DNA of 64,000 nucleotides from Syntrophomonas sp. (GTDB taxonomy: Bacteria > Bacillota > Syntrophomonadia > Syntrophomonadales > Syntrophomonadaceae), in contig JAENYG010000011.1 in the NCBI GenBank assembly GCA_016841875.1, positions 48,720 to 112,719 on the forward strand, written 5' to 3'. Numbering within the stretch: the stretch's first letter is position 1; the number at the start of each line of letters is the position of its first letter. The notes below the pieces were generated by a model, which was given only the letters and a program-made list of their open reading frames with translations, was not told the DNA's origin and made no database searches. Below, one piece after another: positions 17,566-27,121 of the stretch. The translations under genes were made by a program, and so were the position numbers.

Positions 17566-18915
17566 TTACACTTCACTGCTCATTCTACGCTGGATAAAGT
17601 TGGTATATACTTCCCCTCTTTGAAAAAATGCATTATCTAGCACCTTCAAATGAAAAGGAATCGTAGTAATAATGTTTTCAATGACAAATTCATTTAAAGC
17701 GCGTTTCATTCTTGCCACCGCCTCGGGCCTGTCCTGTCCCCACACAATAACCTTGGCCACCATGGAATCATAATACGGGGTAATAGTGTAATTGGAATAA
17801 ACTGACGAGTCCACTCGGACTCCAGGTCCTCCGGGAACCACATATTGACCCACTGTTCCCGGATAGGGTTGGAAATTATTGTCGGGATCTTCTGCATTAA
17901 CTCTGCATTCAATTGCCCATCCCCTAAATTTTACATCATCCTGGGCATAACTCAATGCTTGTCCGGCCGCTATTTTTATTTGCTCTTTAACTATATCTAT
18001 ACCAGTGACCATTTCTGTTACCGGGTGTTCTACCTGCACCCGGGTGTTCATCTCAATAAAGTAAAAATTGCATTTCTTATCCACCAAAAACTCAACCGTA
18101 CCCGCACTAAAATACTCAGCTGCCCGGGCTGCATTGATAGCTACCTCTCCCATTTTCTGTCTCATTTCTTCATTGAGCATGGTTGAAGGAGATTCCTCCA
18201 GGAGTTTTTGGTTACGGCGCTGCAGTGAACAATCTCTCTCGCCCAGGTGAATCAAATTTCCATATTCATCACCCAGTACCTGGATCTCTATATGCCGTGG
18301 TTCTTCAATATATTTTTCGATGTAGATCTCGTCATTGCCAAAGGCTGCATTAGCCTCCATCCTGGCAGTACTGAGCGCTTCCTTTAATGATTCTGGAGTA
18401 TGGGCTAATCTCATCCCTTTACCTCCACCTCCGGCAGAGGCTTTTATCATGACCGGGTAGCCTATTTCTTGTGCGACGGTTACGGCTTCTTCATAACTGA
18501 TCACTGCCCCATCACTACCAGGAACCAGCGGTACTCCAGCCGCGCGGGCAATCTCTCTTGCTTTAACTTTATCTCCCATAGCTTCTATCACATCAGCTCT
18601 GGGTCCAATAAATTTTAGGTTATAGGTTTGACACAAGTCAGCAAAGTAAGGATTTTCGGCCAGGAAACCATATCCTGGATGAATGGCTTGGGCCCCTGAA
18701 TTCTGAGCTGCAGCAATAATGTTGGATATATTCAAATAGCTCTCACGGGCAGGAGCACCACCGATACATACTGCCATGTCGGCCATTTTCACATGCAGGC
18801 TGTCCCGGTCGGCAACAGAATATACTGCAACAGTTTCAATGCCCAACTCCTTGCATGCTCGGATAATACGGACCGCAATCTCTCCCCGGTTGGCAATCAA
18901 GACTCTAGAAAACAA
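17566..18915 (-). CDS. accC: Biotin carboxylase subunit AccC
   Basis: A 449-residue biotin carboxylase that uses ATP and bicarbonate to carboxylate biotin on a carrier protein. Visible: N-terminal FSRVLIANRGEIAVRIIRAC, the ATP-grasp glycine loop KASAGGGGKGMRLA near 159-172, HIEIQVLGDEYGN, and FIEMNTRVQVEHPVTEMV near 287-304. Full length. It begins 10 bp after the carboxyltransferase-AccB fusion gene, so it probably serves that carrier, both for pyruvate and possibly for acetyl-CoA carboxylation. Confidence 0.97.
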   Translation of the reverse strand: MFSRVLIANRGEIAVRIIRACKELGIETVAVYSVADRDSLHVKMADMAVCIGGAPARESYLNISNIIAAAQNSGAQAIHPGYGFLAENPYFADLCQTYNLKFIGPRADVIEAMGDKVKAREIARAAGVPLVPGSDGAVISYEEAVTVAQEIGYPVMIKASAGGGGKGMRLAHTPESLKEALSTARMEANAAFGNDEIYIEKYIEEPRHIEIQVLGDEYGNLIHLGERDCSLQRRNQKLLEESPSTMLNEEMRQKMGEVAINAARAAEYFSAGTVEFLVDKKCNFYFIEMNTRVQVEHPVTEMVTGIDIVKEQIKIAAGQALSYAQDDVKFRGWAIECRVNAEDPDNNFQPYPGTVGQYVVPGGPGVRVDSSVYSNYTITPYYDSMVAKVIVWGQDRPEAVARMKRALNEFVIENIITTIPFHLKVLDNAFFQRGEVYTNFIQRRMSSEV

Positions 18916-18925
18916 TTTATCACCT

Positions 18926-20830
18926 CTAGTCTTTTTCGATTATAAATAGTGTTTGACCAAATTCAACCGGTTCTGCATTTTCTGCTAGTATATCCACTAT
19001 GGCGCCCGCAAAATCTGATTTTATTTCATTAAATAGTTTCATCGCTTCAAGTATACATAGTGTTTGCCCGGCCTCCACATGATCACCGATTTTGACGTAC
19101 GGTTCAGAGTCAGGTGAAGCAGAAGAATAAAAGGTCCCCACCATCGGTGATAGAACTTCGATCGCAGTCTCGCTGCTTATTTCCGCCTCTTTCTCTTCTA
19201 AAGCCGGAGTACCACCCACTTTGCCCTTACTGGTATTAACCGGAGCAGGCGTCCCGGAATTTGCTTTGTGCAAGCTAAGCCGACAGTCATCCTTTTGTAA
19301 TTCTAAATCAGCAATACTGGTCTGATCCAGGAGTAGTATTAGTTCACGTATTTCATCGATATTCATCTCATCATCGCCCCCACGAACTGGTCTTTTCTTG
19401 ATTTTAACAACAGGCCGTCTCATCACTTCAATCTCATCTCTTATAAGTTCTTCCCCGACTTCATCGCTGGATGTTATCTGGGGAATGTCTTCTTGATCTT
19501 TGTGCTTTCGATATTCAAAGAATTTTAAGGCCACCTGTGGAAATAAAATGTAGGTTAAAATATCTTCGTCACTTTCTGCTATGCTGGCAGTCTCTTCTTT
19601 AGCCTTTTCCCACACCGGTTCCAGCAGATCTGCCGGCCGAACAGTTATTGTTTTTTCGTCTCCAATTACTTTTTGTTTTATCCCCTCGTTTATTGGAGCA
19701 GGAGGTCGGCCATACAATCCACGAACATAGTCTTTAACTTCTCCCGGACAGAGTTTATATCTTTCCCCCATCAGTACATTGAGTACCGCCTGTATCCCTA
19801 CAATCTGGCTGGTTGGAGTAACCAGCGGGGGATACCCCAGATCTTCCCTCACTCTGGGTATTTCCTTTAACACTTCATCGATCCGCTCAGATGCTTGCTG
19901 TTCCTCAAGCTGCAAATATAAATTAGAAATCATTCCACCTGGAACCTGATGTTCGAATACCCTCATATCAGATATCCGAGTTATACCTCTCTCAAATCCC
20001 TTGTGTTTTCTTATCTGTTCAAAATGAGTAGCTATTTCGAATAACAGGTGTAAATCAAGGCCGGTATCCCATTCCGAATCCTGCAGAGCTCTCACTATCG
20101 TTTCCACTGGCGGCTGCGATGATCCAAAGGCCATAGGAACACTGGCAGTATCTACTATATCTATCCCTGCCTCAGCAGCTTTTAGTAACGTGGATATAGC
20201 CAGACCTCCAATATAGTGAGTATGAAGCTGTACTGGGAGCCCAACATTGGCTTTCAAGGCTTTGACCAGATCATAGGCTGCATAAGGAGCCAGGAGACCT
20301 GCCATATCTTTAATGCATATGGAATCAGCGCCCATATCCTTTAACCTCAATGCCGTGTCCACAAAATGCTGCATGGAGTGAACCGGGCTGATAGTATAGA
20401 CAACACACGCTTGGGCATGCTTTCCAATTTTCTTGATCGTCCGCATGGCAGTTTCAAAATTTCTCACATCATTCAAGGCATCAAAAACCCTGAATATATC
20501 TACACCATTATCTGCGGCTTTTTCAACAAACTTTTCCACTGCATCATCCGGATAATGCGTATAACCTACCAGTGATTGTCCCCTTAAAAGCATCTGCAGC
20601 GGGGTGTTTTTAATAATCTTCCTTATAGTGCGCAGCCTTTCCCATGGATCCTCTTTCAGGTAACGGATACATACGTCAAAAGTTGCTCCTCCCCAAACTT
20701 CCAAAGAATGATACCCTACCCGATCAATTTTTTCCAAAACTGGCAACATGTCCTCAGTAGACATTCGGGTAGCCCAGAGACTCTGATGCCCATCTCTGAG
20801 GCTGGTATCAGTTATCTTAATCTTGCTCAC
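18926..20830 (-). CDS. Pyruvate/oxaloacetate carboxyltransferase fused to an AccB-type biotin carrier
   Basis: A 634-residue fusion. Residues 1-460 are a 5S-type carboxyltransferase (DTSLRDGHQSLWATRM at the N-terminus, KDMAGLLAPYAAYDLV near 180, metal-site HTHYIGG). Residues 489-634 are a complete acetyl-CoA carboxylase type BCCP, starting MNIDEIRELILLLDQTSIAD and ending with the biotinyl lysine K598 in EAMKLFNEI. With AccC it could form a two-subunit pyruvate carboxylase (PycA/PycB type) or an oxaloacetate decarboxylase. The ATG at codon 489 (position 19366) has a GGGGG upstream and may allow a free AccB to be made. Confidence 0.92.
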   Translation of the reverse strand: MSKIKITDTSLRDGHQSLWATRMSTEDMLPVLEKIDRVGYHSLEVWGGATFDVCIRYLKEDPWERLRTIRKIIKNTPLQMLLRGQSLVGYTHYPDDAVEKFVEKAADNGVDIFRVFDALNDVRNFETAMRTIKKIGKHAQACVVYTISPVHSMQHFVDTALRLKDMGADSICIKDMAGLLAPYAAYDLVKALKANVGLPVQLHTHYIGGLAISTLLKAAEAGIDIVDTASVPMAFGSSQPPVETIVRALQDSEWDTGLDLHLLFEIATHFEQIRKHKGFERGITRISDMRVFEHQVPGGMISNLYLQLEEQQASERIDEVLKEIPRVREDLGYPPLVTPTSQIVGIQAVLNVLMGERYKLCPGEVKDYVRGLYGRPPAPINEGIKQKVIGDEKTITVRPADLLEPVWEKAKEETASIAESDEDILTYILFPQVALKFFEYRKHKDQEDIPQITSSDEVGEELIRDEIEVMRRPVVKIKKRPVRGGDDEMNIDEIRELILLLDQTSIADLELQKDDCRLSLHKANSGTPAPVNTSKGKVGGTPALEEKEAEISSETAIEVLSPMVGTFYSSASPDSEPYVKIGDHVEAGQTLCILEAMKLFNEIKSDFAGAIVDILAENAEPVEFGQTLFIIEKD

Positions 20831-20912
20831 GATATACCTCCCAGATATTCTACAAGTAAAAAATGATTATATAATAAATAATTCTTTTATTGGTATATTT
20901 ATAGATAAATAT

Positions 20913-20933
20913 GCTCAGGTCTGAAACCTGAGC
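20913..20933 (-). terminator. Hairpin after the spoIIIA operon
   Basis: An 8-bp perfect stem GCTCAGGT/ACCTGAGC with a 5-nt loop in the gap between spoIIIAH and the carboxyltransferase gene. Minus-strand sequence after it is A/T-rich but lacks a clean T-run, so it may be a weak terminator. Confidence 0.6.
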
Positions 20934-21037
20934 GCATTATTCCAGTCTGACTGATATTATTATATGAATAAAATGGGTATATTGCAATCTTTATGCTTGT
21001 ATTCGGTTATTGACCATACTCGCCCACGCCCTATATC

Positions 21038-21574
21038 TCACTTCTCGCGGGCGATGATACAAATGCTTTCCTCGCTGCACTGTACTGATCGGCTGACCAT
21101 TTTTTTGATTTCTTCTTCCTGATCTACCCTCAAGGTAGCAGTCAGTATGACCACGGTAGTTGTTGCGGCTTGGATAATAACCGCACTGTCCTCATAGCCC
21201 TCAGACTTTATAAGACTTTCCGCCTTCATTTCCTTTTCTATATCTTCGCTTATCTTTACCAGCCTCAAGGCAGCTGCATCCCTGGCATCCTGACTGGTAC
21301 TCTCTTGATTGATAACATCTTTTAAGGTTTCCACCTGTTTACTTCTTACTCTCTCCCTCTCCATTCTATACTCAGCAAAGAAGTTACTTGTTTCTTGGTC
21401 CGACAATAATTTATTGATACTTTCATCCAGTTCATTCTGAGTTGGGGCCTGAGAATTAGCATTGATCATTTCCCCGTCATGGTCTCTGACCATATAAACA
21501 GCTGATACCAATAAGATAACTGCAGCCAAAATGTATAGGCTGCTTCTAATATTTCTATTCCACCTGATTATCAT
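21038..21574 (-). CDS. spoIIIAH: Stage III sporulation protein AH
   Basis: A 178-residue protein with one N-terminal membrane segment (about 11-28), a polar linker, and a C-terminal YscJ/FliF-like ring domain. SpoIIIAH in the mother cell membrane binds forespore SpoIIQ to form the feeding-tube channel. Here the sequence is SpoIIIAH-like in SQDARDAAALRLVKISEDIE and the later VIIQAATTTVVI. It is the last gene of the spoIIIA operon and overlaps spoIIIAG by one base. Confidence 0.93.
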   Translation of the reverse strand: MIIRWNRNIRSSLYILAAVILLVSAVYMVRDHDGEMINANSQAPTQNELDESINKLLSDQETSNFFAEYRMERERVRSKQVETLKDVINQESTSQDARDAAALRLVKISEDIEKEMKAESLIKSEGYEDSAVIIQAATTTVVILTATLRVDQEEEIKKMVSRSVQCSEESICIIAREK

Positions 21575-22173
21575 TATTCCCCTCCTTTTCTAGGCATTAC
21601 CTGCACTTTGTATACTGGTATATTTAAAAGGGTTGCCGTAGCATTAGTAAGTTTTTCTCTCAGCTCTGGTGATCTGGCACCATCCGCTACTACTAATACA
21701 CCTAGTATTTCTGGATTTTTTTCTTCTATTAAAAGAGGGCTTCCTGACGATACAGCAATATCCTGGGTTATATTATGTTCCACGCTGTTCTTGATCCCCC
21801 CTTGCCTGTCGCTTTCATCGCTTTCGCGGTTTTCATTTCTTATATTGGCGGCATATGTCCTTAGTCCACTAGAAGCCAGGGTTACACTAACATCCACTTC
21901 ACCTGCTCCTTCGATTTTGGCAAGTATCGACTCTACTTCCTGGCTTATCTTACTGTTGCTATCTGCATAATTGTCAATCACCGCTTTTTTAGCACTCTCC
22001 GTTCCTGAACTGCTGGTGGTATCTGTAACCGGCCAGATTAATGCCAAAAGTCCCAGACAAACCAAAATAATCAGCAGATACTGCCCCTTTTTAGAACGCA
22101 AAAACGATGTTCCAATACTCGCAGAAGATTTTTCCCTTATCCATTCTTCCAGCACCTTATCCTCCTCCTTCAA
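21574..22173 (-). CDS. spoIIIAG: Stage III sporulation protein AG
   Basis: A 199-residue protein with a membrane segment near 31-47 and a C-terminal ring-building domain including VDVSVTLASSGLRTYAANI and GVLVVADGARSPELREKL. In Bacillus, SpoIIIAG forms a large ring in the mother cell-forespore channel. Its start overlaps spoIIIAF by 17 bp. Length is usual. Confidence 0.94.
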   Translation of the reverse strand: MKEEDKVLEEWIREKSSASIGTSFLRSKKGQYLLIILVCLGLLALIWPVTDTTSSSGTESAKKAVIDNYADSNSKISQEVESILAKIEGAGEVDVSVTLASSGLRTYAANIRNENRESDESDRQGGIKNSVEHNITQDIAVSSGSPLLIEEKNPEILGVLVVADGARSPELREKLTNATATLLNIPVYKVQVMPRKGGE

Positions 22174-22741
22174 AATTGATTTCTATTTTCTCCGCACCCA
22201 GACCATACATATTGCTGACAACATTAGTTATTTTCTTTTCTATCTGCTGCTTGATTGCACTTGAGTATTCTTCTGATTCACTGGTAAATACGTTTGTTTC
22301 TCCTGCATCCTCAGTTATCTCAGTCTTTTCAGGATAGATGGTAAATCTCAGTCTTTCAATGATGCCATCGTTGATCTCCGCCTCGGTATGCACATCTTCG
22401 ATCCCAGGTACCAGCAGAATAACCGCATTTATCTGACCTTCCAATTTTTCTTGGAGCATCTGCTGATTTTGATTTACCATACGCTCATTTATCTGTCGAC
22501 CTTCGACAACAATACGGTCTCCCACATCTTCATCAATCTTGTAGTCCCACCAATTAACTTGAAAATTATTATCATGAAATAAGTATCCCAGTACCGGATT
22601 TAATACCGCAATCAGAACAAACAGTCCTATCGCGAATCGCACAAAAGGCCTGATGGTACCAGCCGGAAGCAGTAATTCCAGAAAACTGGCCATTATAATA
22701 ATAACCAGTACGTTTCTTACTATTTCTGCCAAAACACTCAT
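22157..22741 (-). CDS. spoIIIAF: Stage III sporulation protein AF
   Basis: A 194-residue protein with two N-terminal membrane segments (about 7-25 and 35-52; LLLPAGTIRPFVRFAIGLFV between them) and a soluble C-terminal domain. It is part of the spoIIIA-encoded channel complex. It lies 19 bp after spoIIIAE and overlaps spoIIIAG. Family identity follows from these motifs and the complete operon order. Confidence 0.93.
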   Translation of the reverse strand: MSVLAEIVRNVLVIIIMASFLELLLPAGTIRPFVRFAIGLFVLIAVLNPVLGYLFHDNNFQVNWWDYKIDEDVGDRIVVEGRQINERMVNQNQQMLQEKLEGQINAVILLVPGIEDVHTEAEINDGIIERLRFTIYPEKTEITEDAGETNVFTSESEEYSSAIKQQIEKKITNVVSNMYGLGAEKIEINFEGGG

Positions 22742-22760
22742 AATTAACCCCTCTATGTTT

Positions 22761-23945
22761 TCAGGTCAGCATAGCCCACCCATTATACATACCTGCTACG
22801 ATAGCGATCATGATGAAAAACATTAGGGCAACCGCTATTACAGCGGCCAGCATAAAAAATAGATGGGCACTCATACTCTCTAGTATGGCAGCTGTTCTAG
22901 AATCACCTAAAGGTTCAGCAATAGCTGCAGCTGCTTTATAAATAAGAGCTATAGCAGCGATTTTTATTACCGGCATTAAGATTATGCCGAAAATTATTAT
23001 TACTCCAAATATACTCAAGGCCTGTTTTAGCATAACTACATACCCGGCAGCTACTTCGATGGTGTCAGAAAACATTTTGCCTATCATCGGGATAGCATTA
23101 TCACTGAAATACCTGGTAGTTCTGAGAGCTATTTTATCCAGTACCGATGAATAAAGAGCCCGTAAGGTCATTATGCCTACAAAAAATGTCAAGAAAAAAC
23201 CCAGTGAGATCTTAGCCATCTCATTAAAAAACTTGGCCATCTTTTCGACTTTTATAGTTTCCGACATATGATTAACAATAGACATTATGGCTGACATAAT
23301 AATAAGAGGAAATACTATGATTTTTATCGCATTGGCGAAAGCCGTAGCAGCCGTCATTAACAAAGGAAAAAGCATCACCGAAGCATTTATGTTACCTAAG
23401 CCGGCCGTTAAAACCAGCATTTGAGGCAGCATGCCCACCATAAAAGTAACCATGTTTTCTATAGTATCCTGCCCCACACCCAGTACCAGTTTGAAGGAAC
23501 TGATGGCTATGGCACATAAAGCCAAAAAACAGGCCAGGTAAGAAATACGCGCTACGTCTGATGCAAAGGCAGTCTGAAGATTTATCAAAAGAGCAGATAT
23601 AACAGATAGTATCAGAATTTTACCTAGTAAACCTAAATTGGCAACTACTTCTTTGAATAGAAATCGCACTATATCCTGGCCTAGATCCTTTATATCAAAA
23701 TCCCAATCTCCCTTAATAAAATCCAGGAACCAATCTTTGACCGAATTTCCACCTATGTAGTCAGCGATCTCACTATCCAGGTTATTTTTATATTCATCTA
23801 AAAAATCTATATCCAGACTTTCCATAGTATCCTGCAGCGAAAATACTGGCTCATTGTTTTCGTCATCCACTGCTAAGACTGGTGGACAGGATAATATAAG
23901 CAAAATCAACGATAGAAGTAATAAAAAGCGGTATTTTTGATGCAT
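22761..23945 (-). CDS. spoIIIAE: Stage III sporulation protein AE
   Basis: A 394-residue polytopic membrane protein. It has a signal peptide-like start (LLLLSLILLILSCPPVLA), a short extracytoplasmic domain, and at least six hydrophobic segments from about 105 to 390. SpoIIIAE is the conserved integral membrane core of the spoIIIA transport complex. Length matches the family. It lies between spoIIIAD and spoIIIAF. Confidence 0.95.
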   Translation of the reverse strand: MHQKYRFLLLLSLILLILSCPPVLAVDDENNEPVFSLQDTMESLDIDFLDEYKNNLDSEIADYIGGNSVKDWFLDFIKGDWDFDIKDLGQDIVRFLFKEVVANLGLLGKILILSVISALLINLQTAFASDVARISYLACFLALCAIAISSFKLVLGVGQDTIENMVTFMVGMLPQMLVLTAGLGNINASVMLFPLLMTAATAFANAIKIIVFPLIIMSAIMSIVNHMSETIKVEKMAKFFNEMAKISLGFFLTFFVGIMTLRALYSSVLDKIALRTTRYFSDNAIPMIGKMFSDTIEVAAGYVVMLKQALSIFGVIIIFGIILMPVIKIAAIALIYKAAAAIAEPLGDSRTAAILESMSAHLFFMLAAVIAVALMFFIMIAIVAGMYNGWAMLT

Positions 23946-23979
23946 GACCTCTTTACCCCCCTAACCACCATAAGAGTAA

Positions 23980-24369
23980 TTAAATAGGCATTAGTTCCAT
24001 AAGAGATTCTAGTATGGCAATCATTATGGGCAGGGCCAGTACCGCAATAATAATTTTAGCGGCAAATTCCACCTTTTTGGCTACTGCTTGTTCACCGGCA
24101 TCCTGGCATATGGCTGCCGCAAATTCGGCCAGATAAGCAACCCCCAGTATTTTTAACAGGGTGCTTAGAAAGAAGTAATTGATTCCGGCTCTGCGGGTCA
24201 AGTCACTCATTACACTTAAAATGGAGGTCATCTTCCCCATTAAAAAGGTGAAAATAATGATACTGAATACAATACTTAATATTACTGCCATAACCGGTTT
24301 ATCCTGTCTGAGAATGAGGAGCATTATAGTCGTTACCAGAGCTAATCCCACAATCTGAGCTATTTCCAC
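23980..24369 (-). CDS. spoIIIAD: Stage III sporulation protein AD
   Basis: A 129-residue protein with four hydrophobic segments (about 5-20, 27-45, 65-85 and 105-125) and the family sequence LKILGVAYLAEFAAAICQDA. It is part of the spoIIIA channel complex. It follows spoIIIAC by about 50 bp, with a GGGGAG ribosome site. Confidence 0.95.
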   Translation of the reverse strand: MEIAQIVGLALVTTIMLLILRQDKPVMAVILSIVFSIIIFTFLMGKMTSILSVMSDLTRRAGINYFFLSTLLKILGVAYLAEFAAAICQDAGEQAVAKKVEFAAKIIIAVLALPIMIAILESLMELMPI

Positions 24370-24420
24370 TGTAATCTCCCCTCTTTATTAGTGAAAAAGA
24401 TTTCCATTAATACACAGGCT

Positions 24421-24615
24421 TTAGAGATTAAAAACCGACCTGACTACTGTAAAAAGCTGATTCATTAACTGCACTACCAAAATCAGCACGACAACTACAC
24501 CGGCTAAAGTTAACATTTCAGCTTGTTCCTCCTTTTTGGCTTGTTTTAGTACGATAGATAAAATAGCTATCAATATACCGATCCCCGCTATGCGAAATAT
24601 AATATCGATGTCCAT
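24421..24615 (-). CDS. spoIIIAC: Stage III sporulation protein AC
   Basis: A 64-residue protein with two membrane segments (about 6-22 and 33-52), beginning MDIDIIFRIAGIGILIAILS, as expected for SpoIIIAC. The start was set at the ATG preceded by a strong AGGAGG; an in-frame upstream ATG would add 39 residues inside the end of spoIIIAB and has no family support. Confidence 0.94.
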   Translation of the reverse strand: MDIDIIFRIAGIGILIAILSIVLKQAKKEEQAEMLTLAGVVVVLILVVQLMNQLFTVVRSVFNL

Positions 24616-24677
24616 AAAGAAGCCTCCTATTCCAGTAAGTTTTGGCCTGCCCCCCGGCAGATACCTGATGCATTGAT

Positions 24678-25202
24678 TTAGATCAGCAGCAGGACAATTA
24701 CTATACCCATAATGAATCCCCCATAAGACCATAATTTCTGGTTAGCAGCCTGCTCCTGTCGGGCTTTCTCTTCCTGAACCTTGATTTCTTCCTGCATCAA
24801 TGCCAGGAACTTCCGCTGATCTGAGCTGTCACTCATTCCCAGATGATGCGCAGCGGTGGCTAATATCTCCAAATCAGTCTGCTTTAAGTTGGATCTAATA
24901 TGTAAATGCTCGATACCTTGCATCCAGGCTTCTCCAGCTGTTAGTCCTTTTCCAGCTTTTAAGTTATTAGCGCATTCCGTAAAGAGAGCGGAGACGGGTT
25001 GATGGCACATACGCGCAGTTCTTTCGAATGCCCGGGTTAACGGGGTATGCATATAGGTGATTTCTTTTTCCAGGAAGGCTATAGCAAACCTTAATTCTTT
25101 TAGCTCCTCGGTTCTCTTCCCTATTCCTCGTGCGCCAGATAATCCCCAGGCCCCCATACTAGAAATAATCAACGCAGTACCTATCATTTTAAACCAGGCC
25201 AT
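24678..25202 (-). CDS. spoIIIAB: Stage III sporulation protein AB
   Basis: About 174 residues with hydrophobic ends (about 5-20 and 155-172) around a helical soluble domain containing ELKELRFAIAFLEKEITYMH. The family (GspF-like in fold) works with the ATPase SpoIIIAA. An AGGTGGG site 8 nt ahead supports the ATG at 25202; a GTG four codons earlier overlaps the spoIIIAA stop and is less likely. Confidence 0.93.
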   Translation of the reverse strand: MAWFKMIGTALIISSMGAWGLSGARGIGKRTEELKELRFAIAFLEKEITYMHTPLTRAFERTARMCHQPVSALFTECANNLKAGKGLTAGEAWMQGIEHLHIRSNLKQTDLEILATAAHHLGMSDSSDQRKFLALMQEEIKVQEEKARQEQAANQKLWSYGGFIMGIVIVLLLI

Positions 25203-25204
25203 AT

Positions 25205-26164
25205 TCAATCCCACCTGACGATTTTATCTATACTTCCCGGTCCTCTGCTCCTGGAAAGTATGATAATATTCTTAAATGCCCTGCTTGAGATCAGATCCCT
25301 CATAATGGGACGATTCTGCAATTCCTCGATGGTTCCCGCGTGTATACTGCTTATGATACTTACACCTGCATTGATGCATTCCTGAACTGCATCCACATCT
25401 TCCTTTCTCCCCAGTTCATCAGTAATGATAACTTCCGGAGACATGGCCCGGACTGCGATGATCATCCCGGCCGCCTTGGCACATGAATCCAGAACATCCG
25501 TACGCGGCCCTACATCTAATTGGGGTATTCCCAGATAACAGCCGGCCAGCTCCGACCTTTCATCGACTATCACTACATTTTGGGCTTTATGCCGACTGCT
25601 TCCGGAAGATAACAGCCTGGCAATATCCCTCAGCAGGGTAGTTTTCCCGCAGCGCGGCGGTGAAACCAGCAGCGTGTTTTTCAGTTTATTAGAAGATGAG
25701 TAAATAGTATTCATAATTTCACTGGTGGCACAGTTTCTTATTTCCCGTGCAACTCGGATACAGACGCTGGAGAATTCTTTGATAGCTTTTATGTGCATAT
25801 CCTGCATCACCACTTGTCCTGCTAAACCAACCCGATGACCACCCGATATAGTAATAAACCCTTTTCTGATGTCCTCTTCAAAGGCATATAAGGAATTGTC
25901 ACTGATGGCAGCAATCGTTCGCATAACATCTTCCCGGGTAACACAGTATGATCTATTTATATCAGCTGTAATACCGGTTTTAGGGTCCAAACCGTATTCA
26001 TGATCTGCATCCCTGATAATTAGAGGCTGGTTGCATCTCATGCGGATTTCCTCAATTTTGCCCAGTTTTTTCCCATCCACCCTTAAAAACATTTTACTTA
26101 CTGCTGGTGACAGGAAGGGAAAGATTTCATTTTTCAATATATCCATTTCATTTGCTGCTGACAT
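25205..26164 (-). CDS. spoIIIAA: Stage III sporulation protein AA, ATPase
   Basis: A 319-residue secretion-type ATPase of the spoIIIA channel. The Walker A is SPPRCGKTTLLRDIARLL in the middle of the protein, followed by VVIVDERSEL and EVIITDELGRKEDVDAVQEC. It has no membrane segment. First gene of the eight-gene spoIIIA operon, which in Bacillus is read by SigE in the mother cell; I could not find a convincing SigE promoter in the A/T-rich upstream gap. Confidence 0.96.
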   Translation of the reverse strand: MSAANEMDILKNEIFPFLSPAVSKMFLRVDGKKLGKIEEIRMRCNQPLIIRDADHEYGLDPKTGITADINRSYCVTREDVMRTIAAISDNSLYAFEEDIRKGFITISGGHRVGLAGQVVMQDMHIKAIKEFSSVCIRVAREIRNCATSEIMNTIYSSSNKLKNTLLVSPPRCGKTTLLRDIARLLSSGSSRHKAQNVVIVDERSELAGCYLGIPQLDVGPRTDVLDSCAKAAGMIIAVRAMSPEVIITDELGRKEDVDAVQECINAGVSIISSIHAGTIEELQNRPIMRDLISSRAFKNIIILSRSRGPGSIDKIVRWD

Positions 26165-26375
26165 GCTGCTATCACCTCTGTTTTACATAGATATTGGTAT
26201 ACTGCGTAAAATATGTCAGTTAATTTACTTCATCGCCCTTATGATTGGGTATATATTCGTGCTCTATCAATTTTTGGGTATATAGAAATCAACATGGAAT
26301 GAGCCGTTGGTTTCAATTTTTAACCTCCTAAGTATCTTTTGCTTTATTCCCTATCTGCACGGATATCCCAACAGA

Positions 26376-26412
26376 AAACTAATAAAGCCCCTATCTGGGG
26401 CTTTATTAGTTT
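26376..26412 (-). terminator. Strong bidirectional terminator hairpin
   Basis: A perfect 16-bp stem (26376-26391 with 26397-26412) with a GC-rich AAAGCCCC/GGGGCTTT centre, a 5-nt loop, and T/A-rich outer ends. It lies in the 361-bp gap between the CD1247-like gene and spoIIIAA and should separate these units. The rest of that gap is A/T-rich and shows no gene. Confidence 0.85.
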
Positions 26413-26525
26413 ATTGGATAAATCTATTTATGTTTTATACTCCATTATCAATTTTCTACTGCTTTTCCGTCTCACTATGGTTAATAAATGCTTACTGTTT
26501 GTGGGCTAGCCCTTTTTCGAACTGG

Positions 26526-26966
26526 CTAGGAGTGTTCATTTTCCATTGCCTTGCTGCTGAAATCATCATTATCATCATAAGTATCAAAATCGAAGGATCC
26601 GTCATTTACATATACCACTGTATTACAGTTAGGACAGGTTATTTCCAATACATCTTCATCATCTAGAATGCAGGTTTCAAAATAAAGATGTTCTCCGCAA
26701 TTTAGACATTTTAATTCTACTATATCCTGATCGTCGGTTTCTGTGCCCCAGATTTTTTCTTCTAATTCCAGTATTTCATCATCCATATCTTCTATATATT
26801 CTTGTAAACTATTGATTTCCTGCTGCATGGCTTCAACAATATCGGCCATCTCCTCCATCACCTGCAGCATCCCAGAGATAATCTTACCATTAGGGCCGGA
26901 ATCACTTACATTTAATCCCTCGCATAACCCTTGTAGATAACTAACTTTTTCCGTTATGCCTTTCAT
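26526..26966 (-). CDS. CD1247-type protein with acidic coiled coil and zinc ribbon
   Basis: A 146-residue acidic protein. Residues 1-75 are a helical domain (VSYLQGLCEGLNVSDSGPNG) with an acidic coiled coil; residues 85-120 hold two pairs of cysteines (CLNCGEH and CPNCN), a zinc ribbon. It matches the family named after C. difficile CD1247 by its N-terminus. Function is unknown. Position between efp and spoIIIAA is common in Clostridia. A GGAGGATAT site precedes the ATG. Confidence 0.85.
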   Translation of the reverse strand: MKGITEKVSYLQGLCEGLNVSDSGPNGKIISGMLQVMEEMADIVEAMQQEINSLQEYIEDMDDEILELEEKIWGTETDDQDIVELKCLNCGEHLYFETCILDDEDVLEITCPNCNTVVYVNDGSFDFDTYDDNDDFSSKAMENEHS

Positions 26967-27121
26967 TTATATCCTCCTTTAACAAATATCCAGCGCTTAA
27001 AGAATTTGGAGTTATTATTGGCAAGATTAGATATAAATAAACATACTATAAGTCAATGGTCGGCAGGAGTTTGTTAAACTGGTCGACAAGATACTATAAT
27101 TATTATTAAATTGTAAACCGT

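Noticed and set aside
26307..26666. Plus-strand frame of 119 codons
   Set aside because: It runs through a strong terminator hairpin and antisense to the CD1247-like gene; composition is not protein-like.
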